DNA of 25,367 bases from a virus. The DNA is taken from positions 1 to 25,367 of IMG/VR virus record IMGVR_UViG_3300008450_000405; one strand, given 5' to 3'. Positions 8,301 to 16,114 of the stretch are shown here, in pieces. A model generated the notes under the pieces. The model saw only the letters and a list, made by a program, of their open reading frames with translations. It was not told the DNA's origin and did no database searches. The position numbers were made by a program, and so were the translations under genes. Each line of letters begins with the position of its first letter. Position 1 is the first letter of the stretch.

Positions 8301-10757
8301 ATGGCAGAAAGAATCGTATCGGCCGGTGTGTTTACGCAAGAAGTAGACCAGTCGTTTTTACCACAAGCAATCGGGCAGATTGGAGCTGCAATTGTAGGTC
8401 CAACCGTAAAAGGTCCTGCGCTTGTTCCAACCCGAATTTCATCATTTTCAGAATTTCAACAAATATTCGGATCATACAGCGATGATTCATATATCCCATT
8501 TGCAGCAGAAGAATATTTAAGAAACGGAAATGCATTAACAGTAACTCGTCTTTTATATGAAGATGGGTATTCTTTAACTAATGGTGTATTAGCTGTTATT
8601 GCTAGTTCAGGATCCGTTAAAGTCGTAACTCATGTGCTGCATCCAACGCAACCAGTATCTACCACCGGCGCCGGCAATGTTTTTCAGGAATCGGTATTAA
8701 CTGATTTAGGCTCTGGTAGTTTTGTAATAACTGTGTCTGGTTCATTTGCAACACAAACCGTACCAGGATATACTGCATATTTAGCAGGAAACGGAGTAGC
8801 AGTTTCAGCATCCATTCAAACCACACAAAACAACTATATCACAAAGATTTATGGAAACTCTCCAAAGTCTTTGGATTATCCGGTATATGTGCAGTATGAA
8901 AATAAAACAGCAACATCACTGTTCAACAATCTAGGCAACGTAACGGTAGAATTAGCAAAACTAAGCAACTTTGAAATTCTAACAGATTATTCTACCGCAG
9001 CAACACCATGGATTACATCACAGAAAATTGGTAGCACTGCAAAGAATCTGTTCAAGTTTCATACCATATCACATGGCACATCAGTTAACTATGAAGTTAA
9101 AGTAGGAATCAGAGATGTCCGTACGTCTACCGAAGTAGCAGATCCAAATGGTTATGGAACATTTACTGTGGAAGTTCGTCGAGTAAACACCAACAATATT
9201 CCAAATTCTCCATACTCTTCACAGGACACAGATCAGGCTCCGGACATTGTAGAAACATATTTAAATGTTAACTTGGATCCAGATTCTGCAAATTACATTG
9301 CACGTAGAATTGGAAATCGTTATCAGACAGTAACTGATGCTGGAAATGTTGTAGTTAATGGTGATTATCCAAACATTTCAAAATATATTCGTGTTGAGGT
9401 AACGGATGCAGTTGCAAACAAGACCAATGAAAGAACTTTGATACCATTTGGTTTCCGAGCATTAACATCACCAATTTCGATGGCTTCTGGTTCCATCAAT
9501 TTAGCAGCAGCATCATACAAAACCACACAAGTCCAAACCACATACAATTCCAATAATTATTTCGGATTTGATTTTACTGTGGTTAACAACTTGAACTATC
9601 TTGCACCAACTCCATCATCTGGATCAGTAACAGGCAGCAACGCAGATTTTTATTTAGGTAATGTATCACAGAATGCAGAAGCAGCATTCCCATCTATAAC
9701 ATCACCATATACCGGAAGTCTTGAAACGGCATTGGTGTCTGGATCTTCATATTTCACTGCAGCCGTAGCTAACGGTACCAGAAAATTCATTGTTCCAATG
9801 CAAGGAGGATTTGATGGAGCTCGTCCAAATCTACCTAAGTTTAGCGGTGCTAACATAACGGCAGCAAACTCATTTGGATTTGATTGCAGTGGCAACACAA
9901 CAACGGGTACTAAAGCATACAACAAAGCATTCACATTGTTATCAAACACTGATTACTATGATATAAACATGCTCATCACTCCAGGTATCATTGACAGTTT
10001 GCATAGTTCCGTAACTTCACAGGCACGAACCATGGTAACAAATCGTCAAGATGCATTTTATGTGATGGATTCAAATGCAATTGCCGACAGCATCCAAACC
10101 GTAGTTAATCAAGTAACAACTTTGGATAACAATTATACGGCGACATATTGGCCATGGGTGCGAATCGTTAACCCAGCAAAAAATGTGCCAATATGGGTTC
10201 CTGCATCAGTAGTTGTGCCCGGGGCATTAACATTCAATGATTCAGTTGCAGCTCCATGGTATGCCCCGGCTGGTTTGAATCGAGGTGGATTGACCACGGT
10301 GTCTGACACGTATCAAACACTTTCACAGGCAGACCGCAACACATTGTATGAAGCTCGTATAAACCCTATTGCCAACTTCCCTAACGATGGAGTAGTCATT
10401 TGGGGTCAAAAGACCTTACAGGCTCGACCAAGTGCATTAGATCGAGTAAATGTGCGTCGTTTATTAATCACAGTTAAGAAGTTTATTGCATCATCTACTC
10501 GTTATTTGGTGTTCGAGCAAAACACAATTCAGACTCGAGACAGATTCTTGGCAATAGTAAACCCATATTTGCAGCAAGTAAAAGCACAGCAAGGTTTATC
10601 TGCGTTCCGAGTAGTGATGGATGCAACTAACAATACTCCAGATTTAATTGATCAAAACATATTGTATGGTCAGATATTCCTTCAGCCAACTCGTACGGCA
10701 GAATTTATTATTCTAGATTTTAACATTCAGCCAACCGGCGCAGTGTTCCCTGAATAG
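8301..10757 (+). CDS. contractile tail sheath protein (T4 gp18-like)
   Basis: This 818-residue protein polymerises around the tail tube and drives contraction. The amino-terminus (VSAGVFTQEVDQSFLPQAIG, then AAIVGPTVKGPALVPTRISS, FSEFQQIFG) is the hallmark of the Phage_sheath_1 family. The carboxy-terminal region (VNVRRLLITVKKFIASSTRY, then FEQNTIQTRDRFL, and the last 60 residues) is the conserved sheath core. At 818 residues it is longer than T4 gp18 (659), and the extra length lies in the variable Ser/Thr-rich middle, probably surface domains. AGGAG (8289-8293) precedes the ATG by seven bases. The frame ends TAG-TAA (tandem stop), and a strong intrinsic terminator follows. Confidence 0.95.
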   Translation: MAERIVSAGVFTQEVDQSFLPQAIGQIGAAIVGPTVKGPALVPTRISSFSEFQQIFGSYSDDSYIPFAAEEYLRNGNALTVTRLLYEDGYSLTNGVLAVIASSGSVKVVTHVLHPTQPVSTTGAGNVFQESVLTDLGSGSFVITVSGSFATQTVPGYTAYLAGNGVAVSASIQTTQNNYITKIYGNSPKSLDYPVYVQYENKTATSLFNNLGNVTVELAKLSNFEILTDYSTAATPWITSQKIGSTAKNLFKFHTISHGTSVNYEVKVGIRDVRTSTEVADPNGYGTFTVEVRRVNTNNIPNSPYSSQDTDQAPDIVETYLNVNLDPDSANYIARRIGNRYQTVTDAGNVVVNGDYPNISKYIRVEVTDAVANKTNERTLIPFGFRALTSPISMASGSINLAAASYKTTQVQTTYNSNNYFGFDFTVVNNLNYLAPTPSSGSVTGSNADFYLGNVSQNAEAAFPSITSPYTGSLETALVSGSSYFTAAVANGTRKFIVPMQGGFDGARPNLPKFSGANITAANSFGFDCSGNTTTGTKAYNKAFTLLSNTDYYDINMLITPGIIDSLHSSVTSQARTMVTNRQDAFYVMDSNAIADSIQTVVNQVTTLDNNYTATYWPWVRIVNPAKNVPIWVPASVVVPGALTFNDSVAAPWYAPAGLNRGGLTTVSDTYQTLSQADRNTLYEARINPIANFPNDGVVIWGQKTLQARPSALDRVNVRRLLITVKKFIASSTRYLVFEQNTIQTRDRFLAIVNPYLQQVKAQQGLSAFRVVMDATNNTPDLIDQNILYGQIFLQPTRTAEFIILDFNIQPTGAVFPE

Positions 10758-10775
10758 TAAATTATTTTTTAGATC

Positions 10776-10804
10776 AAAGGCAGGACTTCGGTTCTGCCTT
10801 TTTT
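10776..10804 (+). terminator. intrinsic terminator with UUCG tetraloop after the sheath gene
   Basis: AAAGGCAGGAC pairs with GTTCTGCCTTT around a TTCG loop closed by C-G, the extra-stable tetraloop type, with one G-T wobble. Six T residues follow. It ends the sheath transcription unit and is followed ten bases later by an ATATTTATA element. Confidence 0.9.
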
Positions 10805-10813
10805 ACTTTGCTG

Positions 10814-10822
10814 ATATTTATA
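10814..10822 (+). promoter_or_regulatory. candidate late promoter element ATATTTATA
   Basis: This exact ATATTTATA copy lies between the sheath terminator and the tube gene, with 22 bases to the ATG at 10845. A promoter is expected here because the terminator separates the two genes and the tube is needed in high amounts. Confidence 0.6.
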
Positions 10823-10844
10823 AGAAAATAACAAGGATAACAAA

Positions 10845-11369
10845 ATGGCATTAGAAAATCAAGTGAATCCAAATCTGCAGGATTTTGGTATTGATGAAAA
10901 TTATTGGGACAACGCATATTCCTGGGAACCAAAAAAATCCCATCAGTTCATTATGGTTGTTAATGATATTCCTGCCTATCTAATCAAAGCATCTGCAAAA
11001 CCATCACTATCCAATGGAGAAGTAACATTGGATCACATTAATGTGCAGCGATATGTTAAAGGTAAAACCGTATGGAACACAATTTCCGTAACATTGTATG
11101 ATGCTATCGTGCCATCTGGGGCACAAGCAGTAATGGATTGGGTTCGTCTGCATCATGAATCAGCAACTGGTCGCGATGGATATTCTTCATATTATAAAAA
11201 AGAAGTTAAACTTCGTCAATTATCACCACTCGGTGAAATTATTGAAGAATGGATTCTGAATGGGGCATTCATCACTGAATCAAATTTCGGAACATTGGAT
11301 TGGTCAACTGAAGATGTTGTTACCATTGAAATGACACTTAGATATGATTGGGCATTACTAAATTATTAA
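10845..11369 (+). CDS. tail tube protein (T4 gp19-like)
   Basis: At 174 residues it is close to T4 gp19 (163). It builds the rigid inner tube through which DNA passes. Landmarks are the amino-terminal SHQFIMVVNDIPAYLIKASA, LDHINVQRYVKGKTVWNTIS with TVTLYD-like strands after it, MDWVRLHH, KLRQLSPLGEIIEEWILNGA and TIEMTLRYDWALLNY. This is the two-sheet tube fold of the T4 gp19/lambda gpV type. AAGGA (10833-10837) lies seven bases before the ATG. The gene is a monocistronic unit between two terminators with its own candidate promoter, which allows expression independent of the sheath. The identification is firm from sequence pattern and position next to the sheath. Confidence 0.93.
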   Translation: MALENQVNPNLQDFGIDENYWDNAYSWEPKKSHQFIMVVNDIPAYLIKASAKPSLSNGEVTLDHINVQRYVKGKTVWNTISVTLYDAIVPSGAQAVMDWVRLHHESATGRDGYSSYYKKEVKLRQLSPLGEIIEEWILNGAFITESNFGTLDWSTEDVVTIEMTLRYDWALLNY

Positions 11370-11389
11370 TTATCTGATTGAAACAAATT

Positions 11390-11413
11390 GGGGGTATTTT
11401 GCCCCCATTTTTT
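11390..11413 (+). terminator. intrinsic terminator after the tail tube gene
   Basis: TGGGGG (11390-11395) pairs with CCCCCA (11402-11407) around a six-base loop, followed by six T residues. It is GC-rich in an AT-rich genome, as expected for a terminator, and is followed 11 bases later by another ATATTTATA copy. Confidence 0.9.
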
Positions 11414-11423
11414 ATGTTCGCAC

Positions 11424-11432
11424 ATATTTATA
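11424..11432 (+). promoter_or_regulatory. candidate late promoter element ATATTTATA
   Basis: This copy has 22 bases to the ATG at 11455, the same spacing as the copy before the tube gene. The downstream TATTAAAG resembles the flank of the copy at 12438. It lies immediately after a terminator. Confidence 0.6.
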
Positions 11433-11454
11433 TTAAAGTTATACAAGGAATCAT

Positions 11455-12213
11455 ATGTCAAAAGTTACGGATCGCATCGACAATCAAAACATTATTAATT
11501 TAGCACGTCAACAATTTGAAACGCAGAAACGAAGCAAATTGCCTTCGGTTATTGTGCCGTTAGCAAGTGCCGGTAAGATTTATCCTATACATCATGCACT
11601 TAGATGCGGTACTGTAGAAATGCGATACATGACTGCATATGATGAAGATATTTTAACTAATTCCACCTACATAAAAAATGGCGTTGTGTTCGATCGTCTT
11701 TTAGAATCCATAATCATGTCAGATGTAGCTGTATCGGATATTGCTGAAGCAGATCGGTTTGGTTTAATCATTAATGCAAGAATATTAGCATATGGACCAG
11801 AATATGCAGTTACAGTATCAGATCCTAAAACTAAAAACATGTTGAATCGAGTAATTGATTTGCGTAAATTAACATTTCGACCATTCACCCTGCAGCCAGA
11901 TGATTCAGGTGAATTTGAATATGAAATCAATTCAGATACCACCATACGGTTCAAATATCCTAACAAAGACATTGAATCAGAAACAGTTTCTGAATATTTA
12001 AAAAACATAATAACACAGGTCAAAGATTCCAGAGACCTAGAAACCATCAATGAGTTTATACGTTATGAATTCTTTGCAGCTGATGCAAAACAATTCAGAA
12101 AATTTGTATCTGAAAATACACCAGGATTAAATTTAATAGTTGAATTCGAAGGTGAGGATGGGAGCACCTTCTCCGCCGGGTTTCCAATTGGACCAGAACT
12201 TTTTTGGTTTTAA
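11455..12213 (+). CDS. gp26-like baseplate/tail assembly chaperone
   Basis: The protein has 252 residues. SVIVPLASAGKIYPIHHALR, then CGTVEMRYMTAYDEDILTN and GVVFDRLLESIIMSDV follow the T4 gp26-type pattern (PLPSKGxxY...GxxEMRxMTAxEEDIL) shared with lambda gpG-like tail chaperones. Later segments ARILAYGPEYAVTV, RDLETINEFIRYEFFAADAK and PIGPELFWF close the family match. These proteins assist tape-measure folding and baseplate hub assembly and are usually absent from the mature virion. AAGGA (11445-11449) precedes ATG by five bases. The stop lies inside a second open frame that carries what looks like the natural continuation, so a longer frameshift product is likely. The tape measure gene follows, as expected for a gpG/gpT-type pair. 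Confidence 0.8.
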   Translation: MSKVTDRIDNQNIINLARQQFETQKRSKLPSVIVPLASAGKIYPIHHALRCGTVEMRYMTAYDEDILTNSTYIKNGVVFDRLLESIIMSDVAVSDIAEADRFGLIINARILAYGPEYAVTVSDPKTKNMLNRVIDLRKLTFRPFTLQPDDSGEFEYEINSDTTIRFKYPNKDIESETVSEYLKNIITQVKDSRDLETINEFIRYEFFAADAKQFRKFVSENTPGLNLIVEFEGEDGSTFSAGFPIGPELFWF

Positions 12214-12436
12214 ACCATCAGACCGAGCAATATTTCACGAAAACATATTCAACATGTTGTGGCACGGCGAAGGTCGATGGACTTGGGACGATGTGTATCA
12301 TTTACCAATTCCGATACGCCGGTTATGGACTAAACGTATCAATGCATTAGTACAGCCACCAGATCCTGCTGAAACGCCTGCAACTAAAAATAAAAATGTT
12401 CCGAGATCGCCTCGCGTGAAAAAATCTGGCAGATAA
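12140..12436 (+). CDS. frameshift extension of the tail chaperone (gp51/gpT-like), in +1 frame
   Basis: This frame overlaps the gp26-like gene by 74 bases and would need a TTG start at 12140 without a convincing ribosome site. Its first residues (NSKVRMGAPSPPGFQLDQNF) look like an out-of-frame reading of the upstream gene. From about 12212 it becomes family-like: FKPSDRAIFHENIFNMLWHG, WTWDDVYHLPIPIRRLWTKR. This resembles the second half of T4-like chaperones (helical, with W-x-E/D-V-Y-x-[ML]-P-I motif). A +1 slip at TTT-TAA would join the two into a 326-residue protein with the seam PELFWFKPSD. The Lys/Pro-rich tail ends KNKNVPRSPRVKKSGR. I read this frame as expressed by recoding rather than from its own start. 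The alternative is coupled initiation. Confidence 0.65.
   Translation: MNSKVRMGAPSPPGFQLDQNFFGFKPSDRAIFHENIFNMLWHGEGRWTWDDVYHLPIPIRRLWTKRINALVQPPDPAETPATKNKNVPRSPRVKKSGR
12199..12214 (+). other. candidate +1 programmed frameshift site
   Basis: The zero frame reads CTT TTT TGG TTT TAA A. At the stop, tRNA-Phe on TTT can slip one base forward onto TTT with TAA slow in the A site, after which AAA CCA TCA (K-P-S) is read in the new frame. CTT-TTT-T just upstream is a second possible slip point. Lambda-like and many other phages use a frameshift between the two tail chaperone forms. Here the shift needed is +1. Confidence 0.5.
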
Positions 12437-12437
12437 A

Positions 12438-12446
12438 ATATTTATA
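12438..12446 (+). promoter_or_regulatory. candidate late promoter element ATATTTATA
   Basis: This exact copy is followed by TTAAAAG, begins two bases after the chaperone extension stop and lies 16 bases before the ATG at 12463. No terminator is visible upstream, so it would add to read-through transcription. Confidence 0.5.
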
Positions 12447-12462
12447 TTAAAAGAGTCCAGCA

Positions 12463-14193
12463 ATGTCCGCACACAAACATTTCATACAACAACTCAAACA
12501 AAAACCTAGACATGGTGCTAGTCCTAATATGCCATCACTAAATGACTTGATTACTGCATTAGGTGAAGTTGGAAGTGAAGCTCTTGGGGCATTGACCGGA
12601 TTAGCAGATGCGTTACTTCGATTAAATGAAACAAATGCAAACACTGTACGGGGTCTAGAAAAACAAATAGCTGCAAATGATGTATTGATTCAACAATATA
12701 TGAATGTAGCAAATAAATCTTTGTATTTAGAGCGACGCAATAAAAATCTAAACACATCATTTGGAATCAACTCAAAATCCGCTGCTGCATTAGCTAGTAG
12801 TTTGCAACGTCAAGGAAACCAACTAGGTATAACTGGCGAACAAATGATGAAATATTCTACCAGTATACGTAAACTTATACCCGGTATAAATCAAGCAAAT
12901 TTAGAAACCAACAAACAATATAAAGGACTTGTACGAGTACAACAAGTTTTAACAACCAATTTAGGACTGACAGAACAACAAGCAGAAGATTATTCATATT
13001 TTGCTAGTCAACGTGGGAAGGATGCAGAATCACAATTAGCATCACAATATTCCTTATCTAAAGAAATTGAAAGAAGTACTGGCGAAATTGGTGTATTTAA
13101 AACGATATCTGAGGGTATTGCAGCAACAACTGCTGATTTACAGTTACAATACGGCCGTATACCAGGAAATTTAGAATTAGCAATACTAAAAGCTAATAAA
13201 CTAGGTTTTTCTATGCAAGATTTAGCTTTAGCTGCAAATAATTTATTAAACATTGAATCCAGCATCGGCGATGAATTAGAATACCAATTATTAAGTGGCC
13301 GCCGATTAGTCGGTAATGATCAAGCACGTGCCGATTTGCAAGGAAAAAGTTTAACTAATGCATATCGTGAAGCTGCATTGCAAGGAGATGCCAACAAACA
13401 AGCTGATGTATTAAACACCATTTTAGAACAAGAAGGCAAAACTTTAGAAAGCAACTTGTTTGCAAGACAGCAAATGAGTAAATTGTTGGGTATGGATGAA
13501 GCAGCATTAGCTCGAGCATTGCAGAAAAAATCCATATTGGAAAGCATCGTTGGTGACACATTGTTTGAAAAATCAGGTGATGCTTTATTGGATGCTGCAA
13601 AAGCAATGGGAGCATCTGAAGATGTTTTAAAAGAATTAACTGAAATAGAAGATACTCGTACAACTGATGATATTTTAAAACAAATATTAACGGTGTTACA
13701 GGAAGGCCGCGGGGGAGCTAAAGCAGTATTGGAAACCCAAACAGATGTAGTAGCCGGTGTTCAGAAAGTAGTACTAAAAGATACTAAAGATGCATTTGAA
13801 AAAATGTTGTTTGACATGGATAAAAGCAGACTGCCGATCGTAGGCGCTGGACTATTAGGTAAAGACGAAGTTGCTGCATTTGACGGTATTGTTGACAAAC
13901 TGGTAGCCGCTGAAACCAAAACAATAGAACCAGCACAGCAAGGTCAGGATTTAGTATCATTGCCTGGATCTAATGGTCGAGTACTCACCGGAGAATTTGG
14001 TGCATTTAGCTTAGACGATCGGGACTTAATTATGGCTGGCGATCCTAAAAAAATGCTGGGTGATGGAGGTAATAATTCCGCAGCTGGATTCATGGCCGCC
14101 GCTTCATTAATCGTTGCAGCAATTCAAGCACAAACTTCGCAACTTAAACAAGATTCTACATTTGGAAACGGATTAACGGGACGACGAATGTAA
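12463..14193 (+). CDS. tail tape measure protein (T4 gp29-like)
   Basis: The protein has 576 residues against 590 for T4 gp29. It sets tail length and is threaded through the tube. It is almost wholly helical with long Ala/Leu/Gln-rich stretches, such as LGALTGLADALLRLNETNAN. The carboxy-terminal part has a small hydrophobic segment (about 544-557, AAGFMAAASLIVAAIQA) preceded by GEFGAFSLDDRDLIMAGDPK, a motif typical of tape measure carboxy-termini. Position after the tail chaperones and before baseplate genes supports the call. Its similarity in length to gp29 predicts a T4-sized tail of about 100 nm. The ATG has a weak site, AAGAG, seven bases upstream. There is no peptidase or lysozyme domain. 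Confidence 0.8.
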   Translation: MSAHKHFIQQLKQKPRHGASPNMPSLNDLITALGEVGSEALGALTGLADALLRLNETNANTVRGLEKQIAANDVLIQQYMNVANKSLYLERRNKNLNTSFGINSKSAAALASSLQRQGNQLGITGEQMMKYSTSIRKLIPGINQANLETNKQYKGLVRVQQVLTTNLGLTEQQAEDYSYFASQRGKDAESQLASQYSLSKEIERSTGEIGVFKTISEGIAATTADLQLQYGRIPGNLELAILKANKLGFSMQDLALAANNLLNIESSIGDELEYQLLSGRRLVGNDQARADLQGKSLTNAYREAALQGDANKQADVLNTILEQEGKTLESNLFARQQMSKLLGMDEAALARALQKKSILESIVGDTLFEKSGDALLDAAKAMGASEDVLKELTEIEDTRTTDDILKQILTVLQEGRGGAKAVLETQTDVVAGVQKVVLKDTKDAFEKMLFDMDKSRLPIVGAGLLGKDEVAAFDGIVDKLVAAETKTIEPAQQGQDLVSLPGSNGRVLTGEFGAFSLDDRDLIMAGDPKKMLGDGGNNSAAGFMAAASLIVAAIQAQTSQLKQDSTFGNGLTGRRM

Positions 14194-14209
14194 TTAATAG
14201 GATGATAAT

Positions 14210-15784
14210 ATGCCAAACAATACTTTTACTAATCCAGTTATAATTCGTACCAATCCAACTATCGGTCGTAGATCTCAATTTACACCATATTTAGAGCAAT
14301 TAGAGCGACCACCCCGTGCTGCAGATTTTATTGTAACATCTCGGGAAAATCCAACCGTTGATGAAACAGCAAAATCTGATTCACAATTTACTGTGTATTC
14401 CGAAGATGCTGCAATTTGGAAAGCATCGGCAGCTAAAAGCACCAACATAAGCGCTACATCAGCAGCCAAAGCCGGTGTAGGAGTTGCCGTTAACATTGCT
14501 GGGGCTGTAACCGGAATTCCACAAGTAGTGCAAGTTGGAGATTCATTGTTAGGACAAAGCACACAAACATTATCTTCCACATACAGCACATTGGATTACA
14601 ATCAACTAAAACCAGTACCTGGTGTTAAGTATGCAGATTTTCGTTCCCGCAGAATTTTAACAAATTCACAGCAAAATTCTGGAGGACTCACAAAAATACG
14701 GTTGGATGGGGCATCAGCAGCACTTCGTGGAAGTGTAAAAGCCGGGATCTATGCTGCAGCAACAGCAAATCCACTTGGAGGGGCGTATGCAGTATTCAAT
14801 CTAGATGGAGTAGGTAATTCGGGATATGGATGGGGAGACCATGATAATCCATATGCTCTTCGTTTGGATTTTACGGCACGTAGTCATGTTGCAACTAAAT
14901 GGGATTATGACAGCGAACAATGGATTCCTACTAAAAATCCACTTGAATTCATAACACCGTTTCGCGGAGATCGAGTCAATGTGATTGATTTTGGAAAACG
15001 AAACTTATCTACTGCATATAAATGGAGACCAACTGCTAAAAAAGACAATGAAAAAAACAACAAGTTGCTGGATAAACTAGGACTAACACAAGATTTTATA
15101 AAATTCTTTTTTACTGGTCCAAAATTATTCAATGGAGCGGAAAATTTTCCGGATATCGAAGATGATGTTATGGTGTTCCGAGCAATAATTGGCTCATTGT
15201 CTGATTCATTTTCTCCGAATTGGACTTCAGTACCCATGATAGGACGAGCCGATCCAAATTATCACTATACCGGCGTAACCAGAGAATTGAGCTTAGATTT
15301 TACGGTTTATGCAACAGATCGTGATGAATTGAAACCCATATGGAGAAAACTAAATGCATTGGCTGGATACACCGCTCCGAAATATAGTGCCAATGATATT
15401 ACATTAGGAGCTCCATGGATGCGCATAACAATCGGAGATATTTATCGTCAACAGCCGGTAATATTAACATCTTTAAGTTATACTCTGGTAGATGCTGATA
15501 CAACCTGGGAAATTAACATAGAAGATGATCCAGAAATGATGCAGGTACCACACAAAGTATCAGTTTCATGTGGATTCAACATGATAAGTGATTTCTTGCC
15601 ACAACGAAACGGAAGATTCTTCTCATTAGCAAAACAATACACTGCAAATACCGGAAGTTCAGTAGCAGTTCCTATCACAGGCAATGATAACTGGTTGAGT
15701 GATTTTGAAGGAAATGAAGCTGGTCAAAAACGACCTAAAACATTCAGAGCTCGACAACAAGATGAACCACAAACGCAATCTTAA
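14210..15784 (+). CDS. baseplate/tail-tube-initiator-like protein
   Basis: This 524-residue protein is preceded by AGGA (14199-14202) seven bases before ATG. Residues about 85-125 form an Ala/Val/Gly-rich stretch that could be a helix. The second half is beta-rich and tube-like: FRAIIGSLSDSFSPNWTSVP, YHYTGVTRELSLDFTVYATD, WRKLNALAGYTAPKY and ILTSLSYTLVDADTTWEI. These features and the place between tape measure and LysM protein fit a protein that caps the hub and nucleates the tube, as gp48/gp54 do in T4. I see no decisive match to either, so the role is inferred from fold pattern and order. The final 30 residues are polar and probably disordered. Confidence 0.6.
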   Translation: MPNNTFTNPVIIRTNPTIGRRSQFTPYLEQLERPPRAADFIVTSRENPTVDETAKSDSQFTVYSEDAAIWKASAAKSTNISATSAAKAGVGVAVNIAGAVTGIPQVVQVGDSLLGQSTQTLSSTYSTLDYNQLKPVPGVKYADFRSRRILTNSQQNSGGLTKIRLDGASAALRGSVKAGIYAAATANPLGGAYAVFNLDGVGNSGYGWGDHDNPYALRLDFTARSHVATKWDYDSEQWIPTKNPLEFITPFRGDRVNVIDFGKRNLSTAYKWRPTAKKDNEKNNKLLDKLGLTQDFIKFFFTGPKLFNGAENFPDIEDDVMVFRAIIGSLSDSFSPNWTSVPMIGRADPNYHYTGVTRELSLDFTVYATDRDELKPIWRKLNALAGYTAPKYSANDITLGAPWMRITIGDIYRQQPVILTSLSYTLVDADTTWEINIEDDPEMMQVPHKVSVSCGFNMISDFLPQRNGRFFSLAKQYTANTGSSVAVPITGNDNWLSDFEGNEAGQKRPKTFRARQQDEPQTQS

Positions 15785-15814
15785 CAAATAAAAATAATAA
15801 CTTAAAGTTAACAT

Positions 15815-16114
15815 ATGAACAGATACATAACAACCCAAGTCATCCAACCGGAATCCGGAAAAAATAGATATGCATCTACTATTTTTTCACCATCGCCATT
15901 AACTACTGGCGATCGCATCATACGCATAACAAGTGCAGAACGATTGGATAAATTAGCACTAGATTTTTATGGTGATGCAACCATGTGGCCGGTTATAGCA
16001 TCTGCCAATCAAATTAAACGAGGTACGTTGGTTATACCGGCAAACTCTAGATTACGAATTCCATCTGTCGAATCAGCAGAACAATTTTTAAACAACATAA
16101 GCAGACCTAGATGA
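15815..16114 (+). CDS. LysM-domain baseplate protein (T4 gp53 / P2 gpX-like)
   Basis: The protein has 99 residues. Residues about 44-90 form a LysM-like unit: RITSAERLDKLALDFYGDAT, MWPVIASANQI and LVIPANSRLRIPS, matching the pattern in which a Leu-rich helix is followed by Y-G-D-x-x-x-W-x-x-I-x-x-A-N. P2 gpX and the T4 wedge protein gp53 use such a domain inside the baseplate. The gene order (tube-like protein, this protein, hub) agrees. The stop overlaps the hub start (ATGA), indicating translational coupling. Confidence 0.75.
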   Translation: MNRYITTQVIQPESGKNRYASTIFSPSPLTTGDRIIRITSAERLDKLALDFYGDATMWPVIASANQIKRGTLVIPANSRLRIPSVESAEQFLNNISRPR

